Of a stretch of 64,000 nt of DNA, positions 11,362 through 21,585 are shown piece after piece. The notes under the pieces are model-generated. The model had not been told where the DNA came from, made no database searches, and saw only the letters and a program-made list of their open reading frames with translations. The DNA comes from Escarpia spicata. Lineage: Eukaryota > Annelida > Polychaeta > Sabellida > Siboglinidae. Each line of letters begins with the position of its first letter. Positions within the stretch are counted from its first letter, which is position 1. The stretch is taken from contig OZ023210.1 in NCBI GenBank assembly GCA_963995525.1, positions 23,365,021 through 23,429,020 of the forward strand, read 5' to 3'. The position numbers and the translations under genes are program-made.

Positions 11362-11970
11362 TTAGACCCCGGTTTGCGGTAGATACAGCCCACTGTTATG
11401 TTTTTTGTTTTCAATTCTCAATTCCACTGTGATAAATTCGAGGTTGTCATTTACTGATAAGGATTTACTTTCAATCTGTTTACAATTTATGTCGTTATGT
11501 ACGTAAATGGCAACGCCACCCCCTCTAAAATTTTCTCTACAGACATTAAAAGACGTATATGAAGGTAGATCATGGTCTTGCAGTGTTGTAGGATCATTCC
11601 AGGTTTCCGAGATGGCAATTACATCAAATACTATGTAAGAATTATGAATGTAGCTTTCAATTTGTTTGAAATTTGCATTTAGGCTTCTTGCATTGAAGTG
11701 TATTAATTTAAAATGTTGTTTATCGTAAATATTATTGAAAATACCCCGACATTGTGGATGTGAATAATATTTACAAGAAGATGAGTCTTCATTAAAAAGG
11801 TTGTTTTCCGGCTCAATTCTTGCGCCAAGCTCATGTATATTGTCATCTTGAAGTACATTTAGACTAACATTATTTTCTACTAAATCAGCATCGGTTATCA
11901 AGCTATCATAATATTGTAGTGTATTCTCACTATTACTATCATCATTCACATACGTTGGATTTATGTCCAT
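11362..11970 (-). pseudogene. LINE C ORF2 N-terminal endonuclease part
   Basis: Encodes HFNARSLNANFKQIESYI and IAISETWND, the first motifs of an apurinic-like endonuclease, then a GGGVAIYVH motif. The preceding 80 or so residues are acidic and asparagine-rich. The frame breaks after about residue 200, so the GDFN and SDH motifs lie in decayed sequence to the left. Confidence 0.85.
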
Positions 11971-12239
11971 ACTATTGCATCACAATACTATATTGCATAG
12001 TGAGCATTCAATTACATCATTGTTTACATGTTCCATATGTATTCCACATAAACACTGTGTGTTTGCAATTGGCGTATGGCCAGTGCTACAGTATTGTTCG
12101 GTCCGGTCACGGGGGTTTATTGTCTGTCGAGTTGGCGGAGTTCTGGGTTGGTTAAGATAGTGACTTTCCTACCGTTGCGAAGAAGGCATACGATGCGGCC
12201 GTCTGCCGTCCATGTGGCGGTGACGTTGCTTTGCTTTGT

Positions 12240-12912
12240 TTAACAGTTCACTGTGACGTCTGGGAAAGTTTTCAATAGTTTTGTCCCCTTTAGGCGCCGT
12301 TTCGCTGTGGACACGTTTTGTCGTTGCTGGTATGTTGTGAATTTCACAATAATTGGTCGCGGCTTCGGGTTAGTCGGTTTTGCAGACGATCCCAGGCGGT
12401 GGCATCGGTCGATGTGTTCGCGTGCAGTCGAAATGCTGAGTTTATTTTGGAAAATGTCCTGCACAGCGGTTTCAAGTCCACGGAGTTGGGCACACCATGC
12501 ACGATTAAACAGTTTCTTCAACTGCATCTATCTCTTCATACAACTTGACTTTGTCCGCCTCTAGCTTCGTCACGCGCGCATCCATTTCATCAGCTTCAGT
12601 AGCAGCATTGGCGACGTCCATCTGGCAGGATTTGTACACTTCTTGCTTGATGTCTGCCACAGCGTCAGATGTTAAGACTGACTCAACGATTTTGCTAATA
12701 AAGTTTGTATTCTCTAGCAGGGCAATGTTCGCCTGACTATTTGAGTCAACGACTGTGGTAATTATTGGGTCGTTGGTTTGGATAAGGGAAATTATTGCCA
12801 CGCGCACGTCTTGATTCAGAGTCTCTGTGACTGACATGCTGTTAGCCTGGTTGGCGCTACCCTTTTTCTGTCCTTTATTGGGCATGGTGAGTTTGTGATA
12901 GCGTAACGACAA
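12240..12912 (-). pseudogene. LINE C ORF1 (coiled coil plus RRM-like protein), one frameshift
   Basis: Two overlapping frames (12912-12505 and 12527-12240) form one ORF1 product. The likely start is MPNKGQKKG, with a lysine-rich N-terminus. A coiled-coil-like stretch (DEMDARVTKLEADKVKLYEE) follows, then after the frameshift the IDRCHRLG and RPIIVKF segments typical of L1-type ORF1 nucleic-acid chaperones. The break lies near the run of T/A bases around 12515. Confidence 0.78.
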
Positions 12913-13305
12913 TGTGTCTCAATTTGGTGGTGTACGGTAGTTGTTTACATTATACGGTCATGGCAACAACGAAGGCGGGAGTTCAAGTTTGTCCGTCTAT
13001 TTTTCACTTATAATTTCTTGTCGTTTTAGGTCGTCTCGCTGACAAACGTGTCGTCGGTGGTGTCAGGGGACCACAGTCCACCAACTGATGCACTTGAACA
13101 CAATTGGAAACGCCAACTAGTATCAACTAAATCGGTAATTGTGGAGCTCGTTGTGCAATTTCAACTGTCCATAAGTGGCGCTATCTTATAACACGGAGGG
13201 GGACATATTTCAAACAGTCTGAAGGGGGACACCGTCGTGTACCATTATAAAAGGCACGCACATGTCCCCACCCCACCCACCGAATCAGCCTACGGTATTT
13301 ATTAG
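12913..13305. other. No gene recognised
   Basis: Short unique sequence between LINE C and the first long-inverted-arm element. It includes two GAGGGGGACA/GAAGGGGGACA motifs near 13195-13230. Nothing else is supported. Confidence 0.5.
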
Positions 13306-14325
13306 TGTGAATGCGTATATCAGTGTATTCATGTGAGCACTTGATCACCGACGGGGTAACCTAAATCTGTGTTTCCACGAAGCGATGTAGCCGCAGGCAG
13401 CCAAATCACGTCGTGAACTGGCTACACCATAATTGTATAATTTTGCATCGGAGGCTTTGGGGCACGGTGCCGTTGTTTACAATGGAACTGATCTTTTCGC
13501 ATGGCGATGGTTATTAGGCCATGGACCAGATATGCCCCTCATGCAACCCCCACAACTCTACCAACCCATGTTTGTTTGAAGCTTTTGGGTCCCTTGAAGA
13601 TGATTTCAAGTGGTAACAGTGAAATATCGTACTTGTCGTTAATGTCGCGTGGTATTTAATCACCCACACCACAATCGTCATTGTATAGTCATGTATGTCT
13701 CAATATGTACGTATAATATGTCAAATTGAAGATTTACATCTGCTGATCATGATAATAGCATTCAATAGATATTTACTATTATGGCATGTGCCCTAAGTGG
13801 ATTAAATATGATGCTTCAAAGATAACCGTAGTGTCGCGGATCAAGAGCCGTAACGCAAAGATAACCATGGATAGTCATGACTGGCATACATGTCAAAACT
13901 GTCTAGATTATGTGTGTGTCTTCAGGTTTACAATAACGCCAGATTAATGTAAGATGCATAAAACAAAGCACTACATAATATTTCATATAATATACATGTA
14001 TATTAGCTTAATGTGGTATCCAAAACTCGTGAATTAAGATGTGACAAATGTCAACAGTACAGACAAATCGAAAGCCAGTATCTCACAATATGTTAATTCA
14101 GCCTAAAACGAATTACGTATGTATGACATTCATTTAGATGCTAGACATTAATAAAACAAAATGTAGTTAGATGCTACAAAGTTAATCACATCTTACCTGT
14201 ATGTAATGACATACAATATCTAGGTTGATGTACGGACATTTGCCAAACATTGATAGCTACATAACCAATTACATTAGTCACATTTTGATGCTCAGTCATA
14301 ATCACTGTCACTGTCAGCATATCTC
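13306..14325 (+). repeat. Left inverted arm of element 1
   Basis: About 1.02 kb, paired with 16955-18216. Its inner end contains an inverted copy of the last codons of the element gene (complement of ATGACTGAGCATC at about 14289-14320), so the arm has captured coding sequence. Confidence 0.85.
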
Positions 14326-14395
14326 AACACTATATAAACTGTTTTCAAATAATATACAAGTCTAAGATAACACGACGTAAATAACGAAACATTAT

Positions 14396-16988
14396 ATGAA
14401 GATGATTAGCAAAAACATGGCTGGTTCAGGTCTGGCGGATATCCTTCTAGAAGCTGGTTTGATCACTGGAGGTTCGCTGGCTTGGGTGATGTCTGGGAAA
14501 CACTACGACAGAGCTTTACATTGCCACAAGATCATGTTTGAATGTCTGGAAAGGTTGTTGATCGAAGAGTATCTCAAGGATCATCTCTCTTTGATGAGTC
14601 GATACAGAAGAAAAACTAATTCATGGAAACTGCGAGCACCAGCAGACACTCTGGATGTTGTGTAAACAGATCCTTCTGTCACCAGCCTGACACAGAAGTG
14701 TGAAGAGTTCCGAGAGAAAGTACGGTCTAGGCATCTGGGGAAGACTGCACAACTATGGGTGTCCTATATGGATCACATCCATATAATCTTGTCACTCCTC
14801 GAAACTGTCAAGACGAACAATTTCCTCCTGTATGCCCAATCTATGAGTGAAATGTCGCCACTTTTCTTCAGTTTTGGAGGACAAAATTATGCACGCTACC
14901 TCACCTTCTTCACTGTGTTCCTTGCCAATATTCAGGTCTCTCACCCTGGTACAGCAAATTTTATCCAGAAAGAAGCAATCAGTGTAGCCCGCTCCTTCAT
15001 CCCTGGGAACCGTTGCGCTGTTGATAAAACCATGGAAGAAACATTCATGTGGTATGCCAAGTCCCATGGTGGCGCAGGAACAAGTGTTGTAGGAGCGTAT
15101 AGTCTGCCCACCAACTACCAAGCATATCAGCGATGGGTCAAAGCTACACATGTAAGGTCACTATATGTGGATGCAACTCTTGGAATGGCTGGCATGGTTG
15201 ACAGCAGTGAAGGCTACAAACACCGTAATGTCCGCGCCACAGAGATCCAGAAAGGAGAACGTTTGTTGATGAAGGCAAAGGAGGCTGTCGAGTGTTTCTT
15301 TCTGCTGTGGACACAAAGGACAAGCTGCTGCTCCTCTCCTCTGGAAGCGCTGCATCTGATGAGGTGTCAGAAGATGTCCTAAAAGCAGACGTGATCGGAC
15401 AGCAGGCGGGATACACTTTTGTGGAGTAACGACTGAAGAAAGGCCAAGATTTCTTTGAGCCAGTGAAGAGACCCTGATAGGCACACAAAAAAACAAAATG
15501 AAGATCACCAAGAACAAGGTCATTCAGTATAGACATCAAGCAAATGTTGCATTCCAGTTGTTTGTGACGTCACAGAACCAAGGACTGATCTGAAGCAACT
15601 GATGACGTACCCATTAACTCTTGTGCCATACAGTATTGCCACAGTCGACGGGTATCTTGCTAAGACTGATAAGGCAAAGGCATTCCAGTTTCTAACAAAA
15701 GAATGCATTGATGCTGGTGTTCCACCTGCAGCCGAAACACTGACAGTTCATGACGGGAATGCATGCTTCTACTATCTGAAAGATGTACCAGGAAACTTTA
15801 GCCAGATTTGAGCCAAGGTCTTCGACATCACCGGGAAGACAGGAGATGCTGTTTTCAGCACTGACCAATACTTCCCTGATTCTGTCAAATCAATGGAGAG
15901 ACAACGCCATGGCACTGGAGAGAAGCTGACTCTGAAAGGAGAGTCAACCAAGAGAATACCTGATTGGAAATCATTATTGTCCAATGGTGAAAACAAGTGT
16001 CAGTTCACCAAACTGCTTCTGAAGCTGTGGCAGAGTGATGGTTACGCATCAAAACTGCAAGGAAGACAAGTGATCTTCATGTGTGAGGGGAATGCCACTC
16101 TGCTGACTTCCAATGAAGGCCGGACGACAGTAACCCATTAACTGCCCCTTCTGAAGTCATCTCACGAAAAAAATGACTCAACAGTTATCCTCTATGTTTA
16201 TTACGCGAGGAGTAGGAATTACCGATTCGTTCGTGTGAAGAGCCCAGATTCAGACATCTTTTTTCCTTCTTCTTGCTGCATCAATTGGAGACATCACCAT
16301 CTTGTTTGACACTGCAAAGATTGGTTGGTTTTTGCTGCAGTCGATCTCGGCCAAGACAAATGTACGTCTCTGATGGTTCTGCATGCTTTCAGTGGATGTG
16401 ACTGATGCTTTCGGTGGATGTGACTGATGCTTTCAGTGGATGTGACTGATGCTTTCCGAGGAATTAGCAAACTCAAACCAGTGAAAACTCTACTGAAAAT
16501 TCCTAAATACATTCCTGTATTCAAGAATCTGGGAGATACATGGGACGTACATGAAGAAAGGATTAATGAGCTGGACAGCTTCACTTCTGCTGTGTCTGGT
16601 AGAGCATCAAAGGTGTCAAAAGGTGATGACTTCATGCTAATTCGTATCAATGAGCCGTGTGTCAAGGATAACCGTGTTATTCCTTCAGGTAATATATTAA
16701 CTTGGCCAATCTACCACCATGCAAGCGCAGTCTCACCCAGCATGTCAGATGAATCGACTATCAAGTTGGCATATGGAAGAGAGCACATATTCCTGAGCCG
16801 GACGTCCCCAAGGTGAGCAGAAACAATGGCTGGAACATCAGTAAAGGAAGTATTGAGCCACTCTGGTATGATGGAGATGTGCTGATATAGCTCAGGTAGA
16901 CCCCGACCACACTGATAGTGATGACGAGTCTGACATGGACATGTATGATGGCATGGTATATGCTGACAGTGAGAGTGATTATGACTGA
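14396..16988 (+). pseudogene. Element 1 gene: uncharacterised superfamily with PIN/FEN-like motifs
   Basis: A single decayed reading frame in several pieces (14396-14665, 14759-15382, about 15500-16141, 16427-16816 and to a stop at 16986-16988). The readable product matches a large uncharacterised protein superfamily repeated in many invertebrate genomes. Landmarks in order: AGSGLADILLEAGLITGG, HCHKIMFECLERLL, GQNYARYLTFF, CAVDKTMEETFM, YSIATVDGYLAKTDKAKAF, VHDGNACFYYL, SPDSDIFF, LHAFSGCD, then FRGISKLKPVKTLLKIPK and an acidic tail (YADSESDYD). By inference, DGNA, DSD and GCD plus a G-K-rich helix-hairpin-like segment resemble the acidic cluster of PIN/FEN nucleases. Compared with the element 2 gene the N-terminus seems short by roughly 60-80 residues. 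A 22-bp triplication disrupts the GCD motif. Confidence 0.82.
16384..16450 (+). repeat. 22-bp tandem triplication in the element 1 gene
   Basis: Three copies of a GCTTTC-A/G-GTGGATGTGACTGAT unit, arising at the codons of the HAFSGCD motif. 22 bp is not a multiple of three, so the insertion shifts the frame. Confidence 0.9.
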
Positions 16989-18216
16989 GCATCAAAATGT
17001 GACTAATTGGTTATGTAGCTACCAACGTTTGGCAAGTGTCCGTACATGAACCTAGATAGTCATTGCATACAATTAAGGTGCGAATAACTTTGTGGCATCT
17101 AACTACATTTCGTTTTATCAATGTCTAGCATCTAAATGAATACATACGTAATTCGCTTTAAACATAATTATTATATTGTGAGATAGTGGCTTTCGATTTG
17201 TCTGTACTGTTGACATTTGCCACATTTTAATTCACGAGTTTTGGATACCGTATTAAGCTAATATACATGTACTTTATATGAAATATGTAGTGTTTTGTTC
17301 TATGCATCTGACCTTAATCTGGCGTAACTGTATACCTGAAGACACACACATAATCTAGACAGTTTTGACATCTATGCCAGTCATGACTACTCATGGTTAT
17401 CTTTGCGTTACGCCTCTTGATCCGCGACACTACGGTTATCTTTAAAGCATCATATCTAATCCATTTATAATGACAGAAAGACAATTCTGGTATCAAATGA
17501 AAGATATGATGCTGCAGAATGTTATGCATTATTATTTTGATCTTAAAGAAGTCAACGGCTCGAGGAAAATTTGTATATTTGATTTTTTTAAATGTACTCT
17601 ATGCGGTCACGAGTGATAATAGGGTATAGTTATTCTATGCTAATTAGGGCACATGCCATAATAGTAAATATATATTGAATGCTATTATTATTATCAGCTG
17701 ATGAAAACCTTCACTTTGAGATAATATAAGTACATATTGAGACACATATGACATTACAATGACGATTGTGGTGTGTAGGTGATTAAATACCACGCGACAT
17801 TAACGACAAATACGATATTTCAGGGTACCATCCAAGATAGGTTGGAAATGGGTAGTGAGACCCAACTTTGTCACTGTTACCACTTGAAATCATCTTCAAG
17901 GGACCCCAAGGCTTCAAACAATCATGGGTTGGCATTGTTGTGGAGGGTGCACGAAGGGCATATCTGGTCCGTGGTATAATAACCATCGCCATGCGAAAAG
18001 ATCAATTCCATTGTAAACAACGGCACCGTGCCCCAAAGCCTCCGATGCAAAATTATATAATTTTTATTGTGGGTATATCTAGTTCACGACGTGATTTGGC
18101 CGCCTGCGGCTACATCGCTTCTTCGAAAAACAGCTTCAAGTCACCCCGTCGGTGATCACGTGCTCACATGAATACACTGATATACGCATATACGCATGAA
18201 ACAACAGGCATTCACA
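16955..18216 (-). repeat. Right inverted arm of element 1
   Basis: About 1.25 kb, pairing with 13306-14325, with one additional internal stretch near 17475-17650. It starts inside the coding sequence: the last ten or so codons and the stop at 16986-16988 lie in the arm. Confidence 0.85.
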
Positions 18217-18365
18217 ATGCACGTGACAGGTCGCTTGTTTGTTTGCCGGCTAACCCTGTTTTTGAAGCGATATATCGATAATTATTGTATGCAATTTCAC
18301 GACACTTTTCAGTAGTCGCTGAATCAAAACAAGCGTATCGCTGGCGACGAAACCGCCCCGTCATT

Positions 18366-20616
18366 TGCGAGAGATTTGTTTGCTGGACACTATGTAGGTT
18401 AGTCTGACACAACATACACATTAGTAGTCCACTACAACTTAGGATGACTGGGTGTTCTCAGTTTAAGGAGGTTCAGTGATAAGTAGCATATCACGTTTAG
18501 CCATTTTCGTGCGGTAAGTAAACTACCACAAATGAAGAGCTAAATCTGACACATCTGGCAATGACACAGTTTTATTACCGGCGTCACTCTTCTGTATTAT
18601 AAGCAGACACTGTAGCGCTCCCTGGAACCGTTTGTATATCGAACACTGAACTATGCTTACTGAAATGTTGAAATGTATGTATTATAAGACTGTCAAAGCA
18701 CAATGCTAATTCTAATTAATGTATGAAGAGTCACAAAGGTCACTGAAATTGATAGTCTATACAAAGTTGTGCAGATATATTCAAAATATACGACGGCGGC
18801 CATTGTGGAAAACTGACGAATTTAAAGATCAACATATATGTAGGCAACGAACAAAGTCAGCTATGAAAGACAGATATCACCCATTGTCCAAGTTGTTCAA
18901 GTTACTGCCATCGGGAAGGCGACTGCGGGGTTACAATCGAGGAACAGCCGAATGAAGAGTTCCATTGTGCCATCGGCCATAACATCCATTAACTCTTCTT
19001 TTCCATGTGTGGGGCCGTGGGCAGGACACTTGAATTCTTAAAATACACCTGGAGTGTATGACAAATTCCTTTGTGACAAGCAAAATACGCCACCTTATCT
19101 TATGTTATCCATACGTAAATAAATGTCTTTGGAACGTAAAGACGCTCTGTGCGAAATACCATCTTTATTGTCACGAAATGTACAATTACCAGTTTATCTT
19201 GACGAATAATGATATCATATGTACTTACGCCCGATTCTGTGATGTAACTGCATGCTGTCTGCGCCGTGTATAGTGTCAAGCTCCGTGCACCATTACGTCT
19301 TCTGTTTACAACGCCAACTGCGTAGACTATTATATTCTTAAGAGGCGTTTCTTTGCCCTGCTGTACGTCCAATCATGTACGAGTTACACTTGGGTAACTC
19401 CACTGACACGAGAGCACCGGGGTACACGCCACAGTACAACTTCTGGTTGTGTTCGAATTCATGACGTTTTGATACATGATCTTTGAAAATGTCAAATGAT
19501 CTGACATATGTGCATTTCAACAGGACTCAATCAACATGTTTATAACCAAGCTAGGTAAGAACTTGGGTAGGGCACAATAATCCAGCAAAAAGGTCACGTG
19601 GCGACGTGTGGGAAAATCAACAATGATTGGACCATCGAGTGTTCACAACAAGTACTTGACTGGCCCAACTCAGCCATATTCGAAAACCTGCCATTTGTTC
19701 GCGGGTCATTCAAGTCCTCATTGGTGAAAGGCAGAAAACCGACGGTGTAGCAGAGCAACATTTTAATACCTTCGATTCCGGTGTGCTGTATAGTTCGTTA
19801 ATCGCCTCGGCTCTCTTTGATAGATTTCCCGCATTCATTATGACTCAAATGACCTGCCCACATCATACGGTGTCTTATCAATCTGCACAGCATGCCGATC
19901 TCTTCACTATTCACAGGATTGTTCATTCTTCTTCTTTCCATCATTGTATGTGTTCCTGTGATTCCCCAGACCCGATTATTCTCGTAAACTCGCCGCTTCT
20001 GTTGTTGTTGCTTGTCCTGTCAGCGCTAGTGTGTACAGAACATAAACGTATCCTCTCAGGACTTTCTGTTAATCTATTTTCGAAATGTTCAACATTACTC
20101 CCTTTTCCTCTACCCTTGCATTCGCCCAAGCTGTGTTCCGACGTCACACCCCTACCTCTAAATACCCAATATCAGTTACGCTCTAGCCATGCATTCAAAG
20201 TGGGTACACAGAGCCATCCACTTTCTTGTTCTCCTTCCCTTGCGACCTTGAGTTCACCTCCTCTCTATGCTGTCCAACCTACCCTCTTATACGTAGAAAC
20301 TCGACGGCTTGATATCTAGCGTGTCAGAGCGTCGCAATATATTTCTCTGAACCTTTCACAATTTATACACAAGACTTGTCATCGTTGAAGCCTGCTCTCA
20401 TTTTGCATACAACGAACGTACCTTCATAAAACGTTGCAAAGCCGGCGTGATGCATCTTGAGCATGTCGTGTGGTGCTCTTGTAGCCAGACACCTTGGTTG
20501 AATCAAATACCTTGCGTTATCGTGTTGAGATGCGTAGATACGTGTATTGTCTTCACGGAGTGATCTTACGAAGAATAGCACCACGATCGATAGAGTCTTC
20601 AGCGATACATTTAATC
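18366..20616. repeat. Tandem unit U1 (2251 bp), uninterrupted copy
   Basis: Begins TGCGAGAGATTTGTTTGCTGG, repeated at 20617 and 29761. Near 18860-18960 it includes a short plus-strand stretch encoding HPLSKLFKLLPSGRRLR, which resembles the extreme C-terminus of CR1/Rex-type LINE proteins, so the unit contains old LINE sequence. U1 lacks the family B LINE present in U2 and U3, giving an empty site at about 18837/18838 (AAAGATC/AACATATATG). Open frames in 19783-20319 are not convincing genes. Confidence 0.85.
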
Positions 20617-21082
20617 TGCGAGAGATTTGTTTGCTGGACACTATGTAGGTTAGTCTGACACAACATGCACATCAGTAGTCCACTACAACTTAGGATGACT
20701 GAGTGTTCTGGGTTGAGGAGATGTTAGTGATAACTAGCATATCACATTTAGCCATGTTCGTGCGGTAAGTAAACTACCACAAAGAAAGAGCTAAATCTGC
20801 TTGCAATGACACAGTGCTATTACCGGCGTCACTCTTCTGTATTGTGAGCAGACATTGTAGCGCTCCCTGGAACCGTTTGTATTAAATATCGAACACTGAA
20901 ATGCTTACTGAAATGTTGAAATATATGCATTATAAGACTGTCAAAGCACTAGGCTAATGCTAAATAATGTATTAATAGTTACCAAGGTTATTTAAATTGA
21001 AGGAGTCTATACAAAGTTGTGCAGATATATTCAAAATATACGACGGCGGCCATCGTGGAAAACTGACGAATTTAAAGATCTT
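20617..21082. repeat. Tandem unit U2, left part
   Basis: Matches 18366-18837 closely and ends at AAAGATC, where the mosaic family B LINE starts. The rest of U2 resumes at 27943. Confidence 0.88.
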
Positions 21083-21585
21083 TAAAAAATGTAATAATAC
21101 TAAGTTTATTTTTTTGGCAGCCTTAAAGGCTGAAAAGTACAACAGGTACATTAAAACTTATAAAACAATTAAATAAAGTATATTAATGAAACACTAAATG
21201 GAATATATAACCTAAATGAGTTAAATTATGACTAATGAATATGTACAATTTACGTATAAATAAGTAAATAGAATAAATAACTAAAACAAGATTCATTGTC
21301 AATTGTGAGTAATCCGTAGGAAAGATTTTTTAAATGTTCGGTACCTGCCAGTGATACAGTCCATAAGTTATAAGAGTTCTTAAAGCGTTCGGTCCTACAC
21401 CGAGGAGCACTGTACACACGTGCGTTTCGGATTGCATGTGGAGGTGTCCTGGGGGGAGGCAGTAGATGGTGCAGTTTGTGGTTAGGTTGTTGTATGTTCA
21501 TGAATAGAGTTCTACATAACGTCTCCCTCCGGTCTGCCAGCGTTGATAGTCTCGCTGTGGCGATGGCTTCGACGTAGCAAACGTC

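Larger units (their letters stand above)
8590..12912 (-). mobile_element. Nearly full-length Jockey/CR1-group LINE, family C
   Basis: In minus-strand order: ORF1 (12912-12240), endonuclease (11970-11362), a decayed RT N-part (about 11340-10610), RT palm and FADD motif (10606-10220), and the thumb/C-terminal region (10020-8941), then about 350 bp of probable 3' UTR. The RT shows a GPKLFILYIND segment followed by FADDTNI, so the catalytic aspartates are kept. Frameshifts and stops between modules make it inactive. Clade beyond the Jockey/CR1 group is not claimed. Confidence 0.88.
13306..18216. mobile_element. Long-inverted-arm DNA element 1 (single gene, inactive)
   Basis: Left arm 13306-14325 and right arm about 16955-18216 are diverged reverse complements over their whole length, with markers such as GTAGTGTCGCGGATCAAGAG (left) matching CTCTTGATCCGCGACACTAC (right). 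The right arm has an extra ~170 bp near 17475-17650. The interior holds one broken plus-strand gene (14396-16988) and nothing else. The outermost matching bases are TGTGAATGC (13306) and its complement near 18216; no target-site duplication could be fixed. This layout is that of a class II transposon with long terminal inverted repeats, but it does not match a superfamily I can name. Confidence 0.85.

Noticed and set aside
19783..20319. 178-codon plus-strand frame with a leucine run
   Set aside because: It lies in tandem unit U, is broken in the other unit copies, has no recognisable domain, and the opposite strand looks more like an old LINE tail.
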